A stretch of DNA of 38,282 nucleotides from an uncultured Bacteroidia bacterium (GCA_903854235.1 CAINVV010000070.1:1-38282), one strand, 5' to 3'; positions 8,453 to 18,113 are shown, counted from the stretch's first letter. Made by a program: numbers and translations. Notes: a model not told the origin generated them from the sequence alone.

Positions 8453-9463
8453 ATGGAAACAAAATATATCAGTCAGGGTGGAATGGCGCAATGGTTTGAA
8501 AGTATCATCGCCAGCGGCAAGAGGGTTTATGCACCGGTAAATTCGCGTGGTCAGGTAGATTTTAAGCTTGTTAAAAATCTGAGCGAGGTGGCGGATGATT
8601 ACATCCAGACCACTCAATCTATTAAAGCCTCCGTATACCCGAAGGCTGAAGTGCTTTTTACCTATGAAAAAGACCATGGTAAGGTAAATCTTTCGGATTT
8701 TGATCCGGAGACCATACCTGAGACAGTACTTTGGAAGGTTCACCCTTGCGATGCAGCAGGATTTAAACCACTGTCGGCCATTTTTAACTGGGATAGTGCT
8801 GACAAATTGCACAATGCCCATCTGGTGAAAACTTCCGTGATCTCGTTTAGCTGTGCGAAAGCCGATCAGAGTTGCTTCTGCACGAGTGTAAACGGGAGTC
8901 CGGGCAATACTGCCGGCAGTGATATTCAGCTGACCGTTTTGCCGGATGGAGGTGCCATAGCAGAGATCTTAACACCAAAAGGTGAAGCACTCGTTGCCTT
9001 GTTGCCGCCTGTTTTTGAGGCAGAGCGGGGCGACAAAAAAGAACAATATCTGGTTGACCTTCCTGCAAGGTTCAGTCTGGAAGAGGTGAATGCCAAATTG
9101 AACAAGGCCTTTAACAGCACGGTTTGGAAAGAGCAGTCGGAGCGTTGCATCGGATGTGGGGCCTGTGCCTTTGTTTGTCCTACCTGTGCCTGTTTCGATA
9201 TCCAGGAAGATGTCCACGGATCCAAGGGCCGCCGTATTCGCTGTTGGGATGCCTGTGGTTTTGCCCTCTTTACGCTGCACACTTCCGGGCACAATCCCCG
9301 TGAACACCAGAGTCAGCGCTGGCGCCAGCGGATTCTACACAAATTTTCCTACATGCCCGACCGGCTCAGCGTGGTTGGATGTACCGGTTGCGGTCGCTGT
9401 TCGCGTGCCTGTCCGGTAGACATGAACATTCTGGAACACATTACCTCAATTGCGAAACAATGA
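8453..9463 (+). CDS. flxB: 4Fe-4S hydrogenase/sulfur-reductase subunit (AsrA/HydB-like; FlxB-like)
   Basis: CIGCGACAFVCPTCACFDIQED and CTGCGRCSRACPVDMNILEHI; typical of Fer4_22 subunits next to FlxA/AsrB-type flavoproteins. Confidence 0.75.
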   Translation: METKYISQGGMAQWFESIIASGKRVYAPVNSRGQVDFKLVKNLSEVADDYIQTTQSIKASVYPKAEVLFTYEKDHGKVNLSDFDPETIPETVLWKVHPCDAAGFKPLSAIFNWDSADKLHNAHLVKTSVISFSCAKADQSCFCTSVNGSPGNTAGSDIQLTVLPDGGAIAEILTPKGEALVALLPPVFEAERGDKKEQYLVDLPARFSLEEVNAKLNKAFNSTVWKEQSERCIGCGACAFVCPTCACFDIQEDVHGSKGRRIRCWDACGFALFTLHTSGHNPREHQSQRWRQRILHKFSYMPDRLSVVGCTGCGRCSRACPVDMNILEHITSIAKQ

Positions 9464-10302
9464 GCGAGAAAAATACCTACCTCCCATACCTGATGACCAT
9501 CGATAAGGTCATCAAGGAGGCACCTGGCGTAAAAACTTACCGGCTTAAATTTCAGGATGAATCAGAGGCAGCTGCCTTTGATTTTCAGGCTGGTCAATTT
9601 GGAGAGTATTCTGCCTTCGGGGAGGGAGAATCGACCTTTTGCATTGCCTCCTCTCCGACCAGGAAGGGATATATCGAATGTACCTTTCGGGATACCGGAA
9701 GGGTAACATCGGGTATGGCTTCGCTGGAGGAGGGGAGTACCATGGGATTCAGGGGGCCTTATGGGAATGTATTTCCACTCGACGAATGGAAAGGAAAAAA
9801 CCTGGTTTTCATTGCAGGAGGAATTGCCTTACCGCCCATGCGCTGCGTCATCTGGAATGCACTCGATTTGCGTGAAAATTTCAAGGACATCACCATCATT
9901 TATGGGGCCAAATCGGTGAATGATCTGGTTTACAAGGAAGAATTAAAGGAGTGGGCAGACCGGCCGGATGTCAGGATGGTTACTACCGTGGATCCGGGTG
10001 GCCAAACAGCCGACTGGACAGGGGAGGTCGGATTTGTGCCCACCATCGTCGAAACAGTAGCTCCTTCGGCTGAAAATACCATCGCCATTGTCTGCGGACC
10101 TCCGATTATGATCAAGTTCACCTTTCCGGTCCTGGAGAAATTGGGATTCACGGATAGTCAGGTTTATACGACCCTTGAAAACAGAATGAAATGCGGTGTC
10201 GGCAAATGTGGTCGTTGCAATGTGGGGAAATTGTATATCTGCAAAGACGGACCGGTATTCAGTAAAGCGGAGTTGAATTTTATTCCTGCGGAAGAATATT
10301 GA
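9460..10302 (+). CDS. flxA: FAD/NAD(P)H-binding oxidoreductase (hydrogenase gamma/AsrB-like; FlxA-like)
   Basis: ORF track starts at 9379, but ATG at 9460 gives an ATGA overlap with flxB and sequence MSEKNTYLPYLMTIDKV. FNR-like fold motifs plus C-terminal 2Fe-2S motif KCGVGKCGRCNVGKLYICKDGP. Confidence 0.85.
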   Translation: MSEKNTYLPYLMTIDKVIKEAPGVKTYRLKFQDESEAAAFDFQAGQFGEYSAFGEGESTFCIASSPTRKGYIECTFRDTGRVTSGMASLEEGSTMGFRGPYGNVFPLDEWKGKNLVFIAGGIALPPMRCVIWNALDLRENFKDITIIYGAKSVNDLVYKEELKEWADRPDVRMVTTVDPGGQTADWTGEVGFVPTIVETVAPSAENTIAIVCGPPIMIKFTFPVLEKLGFTDSQVYTTLENRMKCGVGKCGRCNVGKLYICKDGPVFSKAELNFIPAEEY

Positions 10303-10324
10303 ATGGTGCATCCTAGAAACAGCC

Positions 10325-10357
10325 AGACCCTCAAGATTTCAAAAACCTTGAGGGTCT
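10325..10357. terminator. Bidirectional hairpin between convergent flxA and rodA
   Basis: AGACCCTCAAG (10325-10335) and CTTGAGGGTCT (10347-10357), a perfect 11-bp inverted repeat. Confidence 0.7.
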
Positions 10358-10365
10358 AGTTGCTT

Positions 10366-11790
10366 CTACCGCAAATTCTTCGTTCTATTGGCATCCAGAC
10401 GGATGAAGATAAAAAGCAACACCGTGAATGACCACAATGAAGAGCCACCGTAGCTAAAAAAGGGCAAAGGAATTCCGATGACAGGGGCAAGACCAATGGT
10501 CATCGAAATGTTGATCACAATGTGGAAAAAGAGAATGCAGGCAACCCCATATCCATATATTCTGCTAAATGACGATCGCTGTCGCTCCGCCAGGTAGATC
10601 AGCCGTATCAAAAGTGTCAGGAAGAGTAAAATGACTACTGTTGTACCCAGGAAACCCCACTCTTCACCCACTGTACAGAAGATAAAATCGGTGCTTTGTT
10701 CAGGAACGAAATTATATTTGGTTTGTGTTCCCTTTAAAAATCCCTTTCCAATGATTCCTCCCGATCCAATGGCAATTTTCGACTGATGCACATTGTATCC
10801 AGCACCCAGCAGATCATTTTTAATCCCAAGCAAATTGTCCACGCGATCGCGCTGGTGGGAGATCAGCACGTTACGGTAAAAATAGTTTACGGATAGGGTG
10901 ATGGCAATCGAAAAAATGAAGAATAATAATACGAACCAGGCTTGCCGGATGTGTTTTGCCAGCCCGTAGGCAACGAAAATCAAAACCGTAAGGATAGAAG
11001 TAATTACCAGCAAATGAAAGGGAGTTGCGTCGAAACCGATGATGTTTTTTAGTCCAAAGAGAATGCCATAAATCACGGAAACTATGGCAAAACCTATAAT
11101 TCCCTCCTTGATGCTCTGACGCAAAAAAGCGAATAGAATCACGGATACCAGCATCAACAGGATCAGGATTGATAGCTGGGTCCAGACGAGTGCAAGGATG
11201 AAGAGGGCGATGGCAGTGAATCCTCCAATGATGATGATATCCGGCATCCCCTCCCTGTAAAAGACCAGAAAAAAAACTGCAAAAACCAGTGCCGAGCCGG
11301 TATCATTCTGAAGAAGGATCAATAAGGCAGGCAGCAGCATAAAAGTGCCCAGAACGAGGTAGGATTTGGTTCTGGCCATCTTAAAACCAAACTGGCTCAT
11401 GTATTTGGCAACGGCCAGACTTGTCGCAAATTTGCCCAATTCTGCAGGTTGCAGTGCCACGCCACCAATTTCGAACCAGGCACGTGCGCCATTCACTTCA
11501 TGGCCAAGGAACAATACGGCAACAAGTAAAAAAATGACCAATGTGTAGATGTGATAGGCGAAGGCTACGTAAAATTTGCTGTCAACAATTAGTACGCATA
11601 TAGCCAGAACAATACCGGCAATAATCCAGATCATTTGTTTCCCGTATTGCTGACCAAGGTCGAAAATACTCTGGTGCTCTTCGCTGTAAACGGCAGCATA
11701 GATATTGACCCAACCCATCATTACCAGAGTCAGGTAGATCAGAATTGCGATCCAATCGAGGCTTAGCAGTATATTGTTGTTACTCTTCAT
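10366..11790 (-). CDS. rodA: Rod shape-determining protein RodA (SEDS family)
   Basis: Polytopic SEDS protein: 'GVALQPAELGKFATSLAVAKYMS', 'FVPEQSTDFIFCTVGEEWGFLGT', 'GIPLPFFSYGGSSLW'; downstream of PBP2. Confidence 0.95.
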   Translation of the reverse strand: MKSNNNILLSLDWIAILIYLTLVMMGWVNIYAAVYSEEHQSIFDLGQQYGKQMIWIIAGIVLAICVLIVDSKFYVAFAYHIYTLVIFLLVAVLFLGHEVNGARAWFEIGGVALQPAELGKFATSLAVAKYMSQFGFKMARTKSYLVLGTFMLLPALLILLQNDTGSALVFAVFFLVFYREGMPDIIIIGGFTAIALFILALVWTQLSILILLMLVSVILFAFLRQSIKEGIIGFAIVSVIYGILFGLKNIIGFDATPFHLLVITSILTVLIFVAYGLAKHIRQAWFVLLFFIFSIAITLSVNYFYRNVLISHQRDRVDNLLGIKNDLLGAGYNVHQSKIAIGSGGIIGKGFLKGTQTKYNFVPEQSTDFIFCTVGEEWGFLGTTVVILLFLTLLIRLIYLAERQRSSFSRIYGYGVACILFFHIVINISMTIGLAPVIGIPLPFFSYGGSSLWSFTVLLFIFIRLDANRTKNLR

Positions 11791-11815
11791 TTATTTTAGG
11801 GGCACTTTTTATGTT

Positions 11816-11872
11816 GGCTATTAGCTTTTAGCCGTTAGCTTTTCATTTTTCACTTTTCGCTTTTCATTTTTC
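11816..11872 (-). repeat. Heptanucleotide degenerate tandem array between mrdA stop and rodA
   Basis: Minus strand: ATGAAAA GCGAAAA GTGAAAA ATGAAAA GCTAACG GCTAAAA GCTAATA GCC, about 7 units. Confidence 0.75.
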
Positions 11873-11879
11873 CCATGTT

Positions 11880-13712
11880 TCAATCTCCTCCGGATAAATG
11901 CATGGCAGAAATTAGATCTGCACTTAGCATACTGGCTTCCAGTGGTTTTCTTTTTGGTGAAATGGAATCGTTTAAATATTTTTCAATGATCAGACTGGCA
12001 ATTGGTGCCGCATACCTGGCTCCCCAGACGCCGTTTTCGACATAGACGCAAATGGCAATTTTGGGATCATCCTTGGGGGCAAAGGCCACGAACGCTGAGT
12101 GTGCAGCACCATGCGGATTTTGCACGGTACCCGTCTTCCCGCAAATGGCTATTCCTTCCACTTTGGCGGCGAGTTTGGCCGTTCCTTCCTCCACTACTTT
12201 TTGCATCCCATCTGCAATCACATTGAACAGAAATGGATTCGCCGCTGTGACGTGCTTTTCAAAGGAGAGTTCCCGCTCACTCTTGTCGAAATCTTGAATA
12301 CTTCTGACGACATGAGGTGCAATGTAATAACCCTTGTTGGCAATGATGGAGACCATGTTTGCCAATTGCAGCGGTGTCAATAAGAGTTCCCCCTGACCAA
12401 TGGATAAAGACCGGATGGTCATTACATTCCAGTGCCCTTTCCCGAAGAATCGGTCGTAGTAGGTTGTTTTGGGAACATTCCCTGCCGTTTCTGCATTCAA
12501 ATCGCCGCCAATGCGTTCCCCGATACCCAAATCCATCAGGTGGTTTCGCCAGGCTTCAAATCCCTCTTCGGATGTTGGGTATTTGTTGATGGTGGCTCGG
12601 AAAGCCTGGAAAAAATAGGAGTTGCAGGATTCCCGAATGGCGCTTAAAAGCGGGAGCGGTGTTTCGTGATTATGGGTACACTTGATAGGGGCCGATCGCG
12701 GACCATTGCAGGAATAACGAATATCAGGGCCCAGCAGTCCTTCTTCCAGACCAATAATGGCATTTGCCAGCTTAAAGGTGGAACCGGGAGGGTAGGAGGC
12801 CGTGATGGCCCTGTTCAACATTGGTTTTAGGGGGTCATTGAGCAGGGTCATGTAATTTTTGGTCCTTTCCCGACCCACGAACATACCAGGATCAAATGAG
12901 GGAGAACTTGCCAGGATCATGATCTCACCTGTTTTGGGCTCGATGGCCACAATGCTGCCGACTTTGCCTGCCAGAAGTCTTTCCCCATAGGTTTGCAGGT
13001 CAGCATGCAGTGTGGAGATGAGATTTTTTCCGATCACGGCGGCAGTATCCATTTTTCCTCCTTCAAAGGAACCTTTGATGCGGTTGTGGACATCCACCAT
13101 CATGTAGGAAATTCCCTTTACGCCACGAAGTTCGTTCTCATAGGCCTGTTCTATTCCAGACTTACCAATGTAGTCACCACTTTCGTAATATTTGTCATCG
13201 TCTATTTTCTTCTGATCTACCTCGCCGACATAACCCAGAATGTGCGAGGCAATGGTTGCCGGATACTGACGAAGCGTCCGTGCCTGAATGTAAAATCCGG
13301 GATATTTGAAGAGCTGTTCCTGCAGAATGGCATACCTGTGAGAAGAGAGCTGCTTGATGATGGGAGATGCCTTGTACATTGAATAACTTCTGGCCTTCCT
13401 GATTTCACTGACCAGGTCCGCCTTTTCCACACCTGCGATCCTGCAAAAGGCAAGGGTATCGAATGCCTTCATCTCCCTGGGCGTAACCAGTACATCGTAG
13501 GCGGCCTGGTTGTAGACAATCAGTTTGTGGTTTCTGTCGTATACCAATCCCCGGGCAGGATAGTTGATTTGCCGGCGAAGCACATTGCTGTTGGCTGAAA
13601 TTTTATAGGAAGAGTCAATAACCTGAATGTAGAAGAGTCTGGAGATCATGATCAATGCCGTCAAACAAAAAATGCCGATCAGTAGGTATTGTCTTTTGGT
13701 ATAGGTATCCAC
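11880..13712 (-). CDS. mrdA: Penicillin-binding protein 2 (peptidoglycan transpeptidase)
   Basis: SxxK 'PPGSTFKLANA', SxN 'SCN', KTG 'CGKTGTVQNP'; N-terminal TM and PBP dimerisation domain. Confidence 0.95.
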   Translation of the reverse strand: MDTYTKRQYLLIGIFCLTALIMISRLFYIQVIDSSYKISANSNVLRRQINYPARGLVYDRNHKLIVYNQAAYDVLVTPREMKAFDTLAFCRIAGVEKADLVSEIRKARSYSMYKASPIIKQLSSHRYAILQEQLFKYPGFYIQARTLRQYPATIASHILGYVGEVDQKKIDDDKYYESGDYIGKSGIEQAYENELRGVKGISYMMVDVHNRIKGSFEGGKMDTAAVIGKNLISTLHADLQTYGERLLAGKVGSIVAIEPKTGEIMILASSPSFDPGMFVGRERTKNYMTLLNDPLKPMLNRAITASYPPGSTFKLANAIIGLEEGLLGPDIRYSCNGPRSAPIKCTHNHETPLPLLSAIRESCNSYFFQAFRATINKYPTSEEGFEAWRNHLMDLGIGERIGGDLNAETAGNVPKTTYYDRFFGKGHWNVMTIRSLSIGQGELLLTPLQLANMVSIIANKGYYIAPHVVRSIQDFDKSERELSFEKHVTAANPFLFNVIADGMQKVVEEGTAKLAAKVEGIAICGKTGTVQNPHGAAHSAFVAFAPKDDPKIAICVYVENGVWGARYAAPIASLIIEKYLNDSISPKRKPLEASMLSADLISAMHLSGGD

Positions 13713-13997
13713 AATATTATCGCTTATTCAAATGTATTAATTTTGTTTTAACAGGGTGTAGCAGAGTGCCGGATTTGGGGAGAGATCTCCTTTCCGGACA
13801 ATAATTTGCTATCCACTTCTATTTTCTAGAACCTGGTGTTTGGTAGTGAATCGGTGTATTTCAGTCGTTTGGACTTTTTTTCACGGATCTGCCAAAGCTG
13901 CCGCCTACTGTTAAAATTAAGAGGCTAAAGTAAGGATAATCTCGTCAATAATACAGCTTTAAAACCAAAACAATCATTCAAAATGCAGATGGTTTTT

Positions 13998-14504
13998 TTA
14001 TTTTCTGAAGAAGAGAAACTGGCTGATCACGATCAGTGTGACTGACAATATCCCACTGAAAATGGCCCTGATTAAGGTGAAAAAAAAGCCCTGAAAGGTG
14101 AAGGCTTCCAGCATAAAAAGGAGCAGATGGTGAATGGTCACAAAAATGGCCGTATAACTGATGAACCAATTCAAACTCATGGTTGAAATTCTGGGCGCAG
14201 AAACAGATTCGCGGGTCTCCCGGGTCGAAATTTTATTGAGAATGGCCGGTCTGACAAATCCAATCAAGACGCAAACTGCCGCATGAACGCCAAGCGTATT
14301 GGTAAAGGCATCTATCGACAAACCCAGAATAAACCCCAAAAATATCAGCATGGCACGTGGCGTGTCGTAGGGCAGCAACAGCAGAAAGATCAGGTAATAA
14401 AATGGAGATATCATCCTGAATATCAGGATATGATTGAGTACCAACACCTGCAGTAAAACAGATACAATAAAAATCAGCGAATATTTAAGCAGGTTATTTA
14501 CCAT
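13998..14504 (-). CDS. mreD: Rod shape-determining protein MreD
   Basis: Small polytopic protein 'ISPFYYLIFLLLLPYDTPRAMLIFLGFILGLSIDAFTNTLGVHAA' directly after mreC. Confidence 0.85.
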   Translation of the reverse strand: MVNNLLKYSLIFIVSVLLQVLVLNHILIFRMISPFYYLIFLLLLPYDTPRAMLIFLGFILGLSIDAFTNTLGVHAAVCVLIGFVRPAILNKISTRETRESVSAPRISTMSLNWFISYTAIFVTIHHLLLFMLEAFTFQGFFFTLIRAIFSGILSVTLIVISQFLFFRK

Positions 14505-15363
14505 CGTTGTTCAGTGATTCAAGTTTATTGATCTCCTTTAGCTGTCTGTTCTCCACCAGGGCAACCTGGACGATGCTCCTGAAATCCACGGCAAGATCAA
14601 CATCAATTTTGTAAAAATTACTGCCTGATCCCAATGTATATTCTGAAACAATGCCAATCTCAAGTCCCTCAGGGAAACTACCAGAAAACCCGGTTGTCAC
14701 CACAGTATCTCCGTTTTGAACAGGAACGTGGTAAGGGATTTCATTGAGCTGAACTTTCCGGTAATCACGCCCGTTCCAGGATAAAGATCCAAAAAAATCA
14801 TTTCGCTTGATTTTGGCGCTCAGTTTCCAGCGTTCATTGAGGATGGATATGACAGTGCTGTAGTTGTCCCCGACGTTGGTCACCAATCCAACCACCCTTC
14901 CGGCAGATACAACGCCCATATCCGCTTTTACCCCCTGGTTTCGACCTTTGTTGAGCGTAAGAAAATTGTGTCGCTGGTTCACAGAGTTGTTGATGACCCT
15001 TGCCGTGGTAAAAAAGTAAACAATCTTGTTCAGCGAATCCCTGGTCATCGCAATCAAAGGATTGCGTTCAGTCAGGTAACTTGACTTAGAATTATTGGCA
15101 CTTCTCAGCTGGTAATGTTGAAGAGCGGTGCGCAGCTCGGCATTCTCTTCTGCGAGTTCGGTATTTGCCTTTTTCAGATCAAAGACCTGAAAGACGCCGG
15201 CGAAATTTTCAAAAAAATAGCCACTGATGCCGTTGCTGGAGGTAAGAAATTTAGCTTGCTGAAAGTTGTTGTAGGAAACAACCATCGAAAGCGAGAATAT
15301 TTCCAATATCAAAAACAGGAATACGTAATGATACCTTAGGATTAACCTAAATAGATTCCTCAT
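14494..15363 (-). CDS. mreC: Rod shape-determining protein MreC
   Basis: N-terminal TM, coiled coil, 'NFLTLNKGRNQGVKADMGVVSAGRVVGLVTNVGDNYSTVISIL' typical of MreC. Confidence 0.93.
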   Translation of the reverse strand: MRNLFRLILRYHYVFLFLILEIFSLSMVVSYNNFQQAKFLTSSNGISGYFFENFAGVFQVFDLKKANTELAEENAELRTALQHYQLRSANNSKSSYLTERNPLIAMTRDSLNKIVYFFTTARVINNSVNQRHNFLTLNKGRNQGVKADMGVVSAGRVVGLVTNVGDNYSTVISILNERWKLSAKIKRNDFFGSLSWNGRDYRKVQLNEIPYHVPVQNGDTVVTTGFSGSFPEGLEIGIVSEYTLGSGSNFYKIDVDLAVDFRSIVQVALVENRQLKEINKLESLNNDGK

Positions 15364-15547
15364 ACTTCATACGTAAATATCATTACTAAATTATTTATTA
15401 TCAAATCATTAACCATGGAGTTCGCACAAGATTTTAAATCGACTTTTGTGGGATGCCCAAGTTCGTTTCATCTTTGATAATTGGCTTCTTTACAGCCGGA
15501 TGAGACTCGCACGCTTCGGGACCTTTCGTTAATGGATGAGCAACCAT

Positions 15548-16570
15548 TTACCGAAGCAGGAAGGAGAATTTGTCGACATTCTTCAAGGCTACGCCAGTAC
15601 CCCGGGCTACGGCTCTCAAAGGATCTTCGGCAATCTGGAACGGGATGTTGAACTTCTCATACAATCGTTTGTCCAGCCCGCGCAGCAACGCTCCTCCACC
15701 TGCCAGCCAGATACCTCTCTTGTAGATATCGGCATACAGTTCGGGCGGTGTATGTTCCAATGCATTGGTTATGGCTGTTTCAATCTTGCTGATGGATTTG
15801 TCAAGACAGTGGGCAATCTCCGTATAGGTAACGTGAACATCAATAGGCATGGCAGTCATCTGGTTTGGGCCCTTGACAATCATGTCGGCTGGTGGATCAT
15901 CGAGTTCGGTCATTGCAGAGCCTACTACGATTTTGATCTCTTCGGCCGTTCTTTCCCCAATCTTCACGTTGTGCTGGTGACGCATATGTTCCATGATATC
16001 GGCAGTCAAATCATCGCCTGCGATGCGGATGGATTTGTTGGTAACAATACCGCCCAGGGAGATGACGGCAATTTCTGTCGTACCTCCACCGATGTCGACC
16101 ACCATGTTGCCTTCCGGTGCTTCCACATCCAGACCGATACCTATTGCGGCTGCCATCGGTTCGTAAATCATATAAACGTCCCGACCTCCAGCGTGTTCCG
16201 CGGAGTCGCGGACCGCACGGATTTCCACTTCCGTGGATCCGGAAGGGATGCATATCACCATTTTCAAGGCCGGAGCAAAAAATCGTTTCTTTGGATTGAT
16301 CATTTTGATCATTCCACGGATCATCTGCTCAGCAGCATTAAAGTCGGCAATTACCCCATCCCGCAAGGGACGAATGGTTTTGAGGTTTGAGTGTGTTTTG
16401 CCCTGCATCTGACGGGCTTTTTCTCCAATGGCCACCAGTTTTTCCGTTTTTGTATCGATGGTCACAACGGATGGTTCATCGACCACAACTTTCCCGTTGT
16501 GGATGATGATGGTGTTTGCTGTACCGAGGTCTATCGCAATTTCCTGTGTCAGAAATGAAAAGAAACTCAT
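15548..16570 (-). CDS. mreB: Rod shape-determining actin-like protein MreB
   Basis: 'IAIDLGTANTIIIHNGKVVVDEPSVVTID', 'VVDIGGGTTEIAVISLGGIV', 'IWLAGGGALLRGLDKRL'. Confidence 0.97.
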   Translation of the reverse strand: MSFFSFLTQEIAIDLGTANTIIIHNGKVVVDEPSVVTIDTKTEKLVAIGEKARQMQGKTHSNLKTIRPLRDGVIADFNAAEQMIRGMIKMINPKKRFFAPALKMVICIPSGSTEVEIRAVRDSAEHAGGRDVYMIYEPMAAAIGIGLDVEAPEGNMVVDIGGGTTEIAVISLGGIVTNKSIRIAGDDLTADIMEHMRHQHNVKIGERTAEEIKIVVGSAMTELDDPPADMIVKGPNQMTAMPIDVHVTYTEIAHCLDKSISKIETAITNALEHTPPELYADIYKRGIWLAGGGALLRGLDKRLYEKFNIPFQIAEDPLRAVARGTGVALKNVDKFSFLLR

Positions 16571-16589
16571 ATGCTTTTTTTATTTATTG

Positions 16590-18113
16590 CTAGTGTTTAA
16601 AGTGTCTGAAACCTGTAGTGACCATCGACATTTGATGGTTGTTGCAGAATTCGACAGATTCTTTGTCCCTGATAGAGCCTCCGGGTTGAATCACGGAGGT
16701 AATACCCTCGTTGTGTGCAATTTCTACGCAATCGGGGAAAGGGAAGAAGGCATCAGATGCCATTACGGCTCCCTGGAGTTCAAAATTGAAAGATCTGGCT
16801 TTTTCGATAGCCTGTTTCAATGCATCGACCCTTGATGTCTGACCCACCCCGCTTGCTAGTAATTGCTTACCTTTTGCGAGTACAATGGTATTAGATTTTG
16901 ACTGTTTAACCAAACGATTGGCGAACAAAAGATCATCAACCTCCACTTTTTTTGGAGCGGTGATGGTTACAGAGATAAGATCTGCAGTTGATTCCCGTTT
17001 AGCATCCCTCTCCTGGAGAATGACGCCGTTCAAAACGGTTCGGTATTGGATATTTTGGAGTGAAGCGGCTTTCCGGATCAGAACGATCAGGTTTTTCTTG
17101 CCCTTGAATGTTTCGAGCGCTTCGCTGGAATAGGAAGGAGCAATGATGACCTCAAAGAATATTTTTGCAGCCTCTTCGGCTGTTTTACCATCCACTTCCA
17201 CATTGGTGACGAAGATTCCGCCGAAGGCGGATACCGGATCCCCTGCCAGTGCGGCCAGAAAGGCCTCCGCCACATTGTTGCGTGAGGCACAGCCACAGGC
17301 ATTGTTGTGCTTAAGAATGGCAAAGGTTGTCTCGTCGAATTCGTCGATGAGATTCACGGCGGCATCGATGTCAAGCAGGTTGTTGTAGGAGATCTCTTTG
17401 CCCTGTAGCTGTTCAAACATCTTTTCAAAATCACCAAAAAAGAGTCCCTTCTGGTGGGGATTCTCTCCGTATCTGAGTGATTTTGCCTGGTTGAAGCTCT
17501 GGCGGAAGAGGGTGCTCTCCTCCCCTGCAAAATATTTGTAAATGGAGGTGTCGTAATGAGAAGAAGTTGCAAAGGCTTCTACCGCAAATAGCCTGCGGTC
17601 GTTAAGGGAGGTCGCACAGGATTTTTCATTGAGCAGATCAAGCAACTTTCCATACTGGCCCTGGTGGGACACGATCACCACATCTGCGTGATTTTTGGCG
17701 GCTGCACGGATCAGGGAGATGCCTCCAATGTCAATTTTTTCGATGATCTCTGCATCCGGAGCTCCGGATTGAACGGTTGCTTCAAAAGGATACAGGTCTA
17801 CAATCACCAGGTCAATTTCAGGAATGATGTATTCCAGAAGCTGGGATCTGTCTCCCTCATTTTCACGACGGGCCAGAATACCTCCAAAGACCTTTGGATG
17901 AAGTGTTTTCACACGACCTCCCAGAATAGAGGGATAACCGGTCAGTTCCTCGACAGCCACTACAGGGATTTCAAGCCCCTCTATGAATTGTTTTGTACCT
18001 CCTGTGGAGTAGAGTTTTACTCCGGATTGGTGCAGTTTTAAAAGAATCTCCTCTAGTCCATCCTTGTAGTAGACAGAGACCAAAGCAGACTTTATATTTT
18101 TTAAATTACTCAT
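16590..18113 (-). CDS. purH: Bifunctional AICAR formyltransferase/IMP cyclohydrolase
   Basis: 'ALVSVYYKDGLEEILLKLHQSGVKLYSTGGT', 'GGRVKTLHPKVFGGILARR', 'LRYGENPHQKG', 'ILKHNNACGCA', 'MASDAFFPFPDCVE', 'IQPGGSIRDKE'. Start set to MSNLKN at 18113. Confidence 0.96.
   Translation of the reverse strand: MSNLKNIKSALVSVYYKDGLEEILLKLHQSGVKLYSTGGTKQFIEGLEIPVVAVEELTGYPSILGGRVKTLHPKVFGGILARRENEGDRSQLLEYIIPEIDLVIVDLYPFEATVQSGAPDAEIIEKIDIGGISLIRAAAKNHADVVIVSHQGQYGKLLDLLNEKSCATSLNDRRLFAVEAFATSSHYDTSIYKYFAGEESTLFRQSFNQAKSLRYGENPHQKGLFFGDFEKMFEQLQGKEISYNNLLDIDAAVNLIDEFDETTFAILKHNNACGCASRNNVAEAFLAALAGDPVSAFGGIFVTNVEVDGKTAEEAAKIFFEVIIAPSYSSEALETFKGKKNLIVLIRKAASLQNIQYRTVLNGVILQERDAKRESTADLISVTITAPKKVEVDDLLFANRLVKQSKSNTIVLAKGKQLLASGVGQTSRVDALKQAIEKARSFNFELQGAVMASDAFFPFPDCVEIAHNEGITSVIQPGGSIRDKESVEFCNNHQMSMVTTGFRHFKH

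Noticed and set aside
3784-10302. Possible hydrogenase operon (MvhD and HydB/G-like subunits)
   Set aside because: No [NiFe] or [FeFe] catalytic subunit gene lies within or next to the operon; HdrABC-Flx is the better fit.
15536-16390. 284-aa plus-strand ORF antisense to mreB
   Set aside because: mreB is unambiguous on the minus strand; the antisense product is His/Cys-rich without domains.
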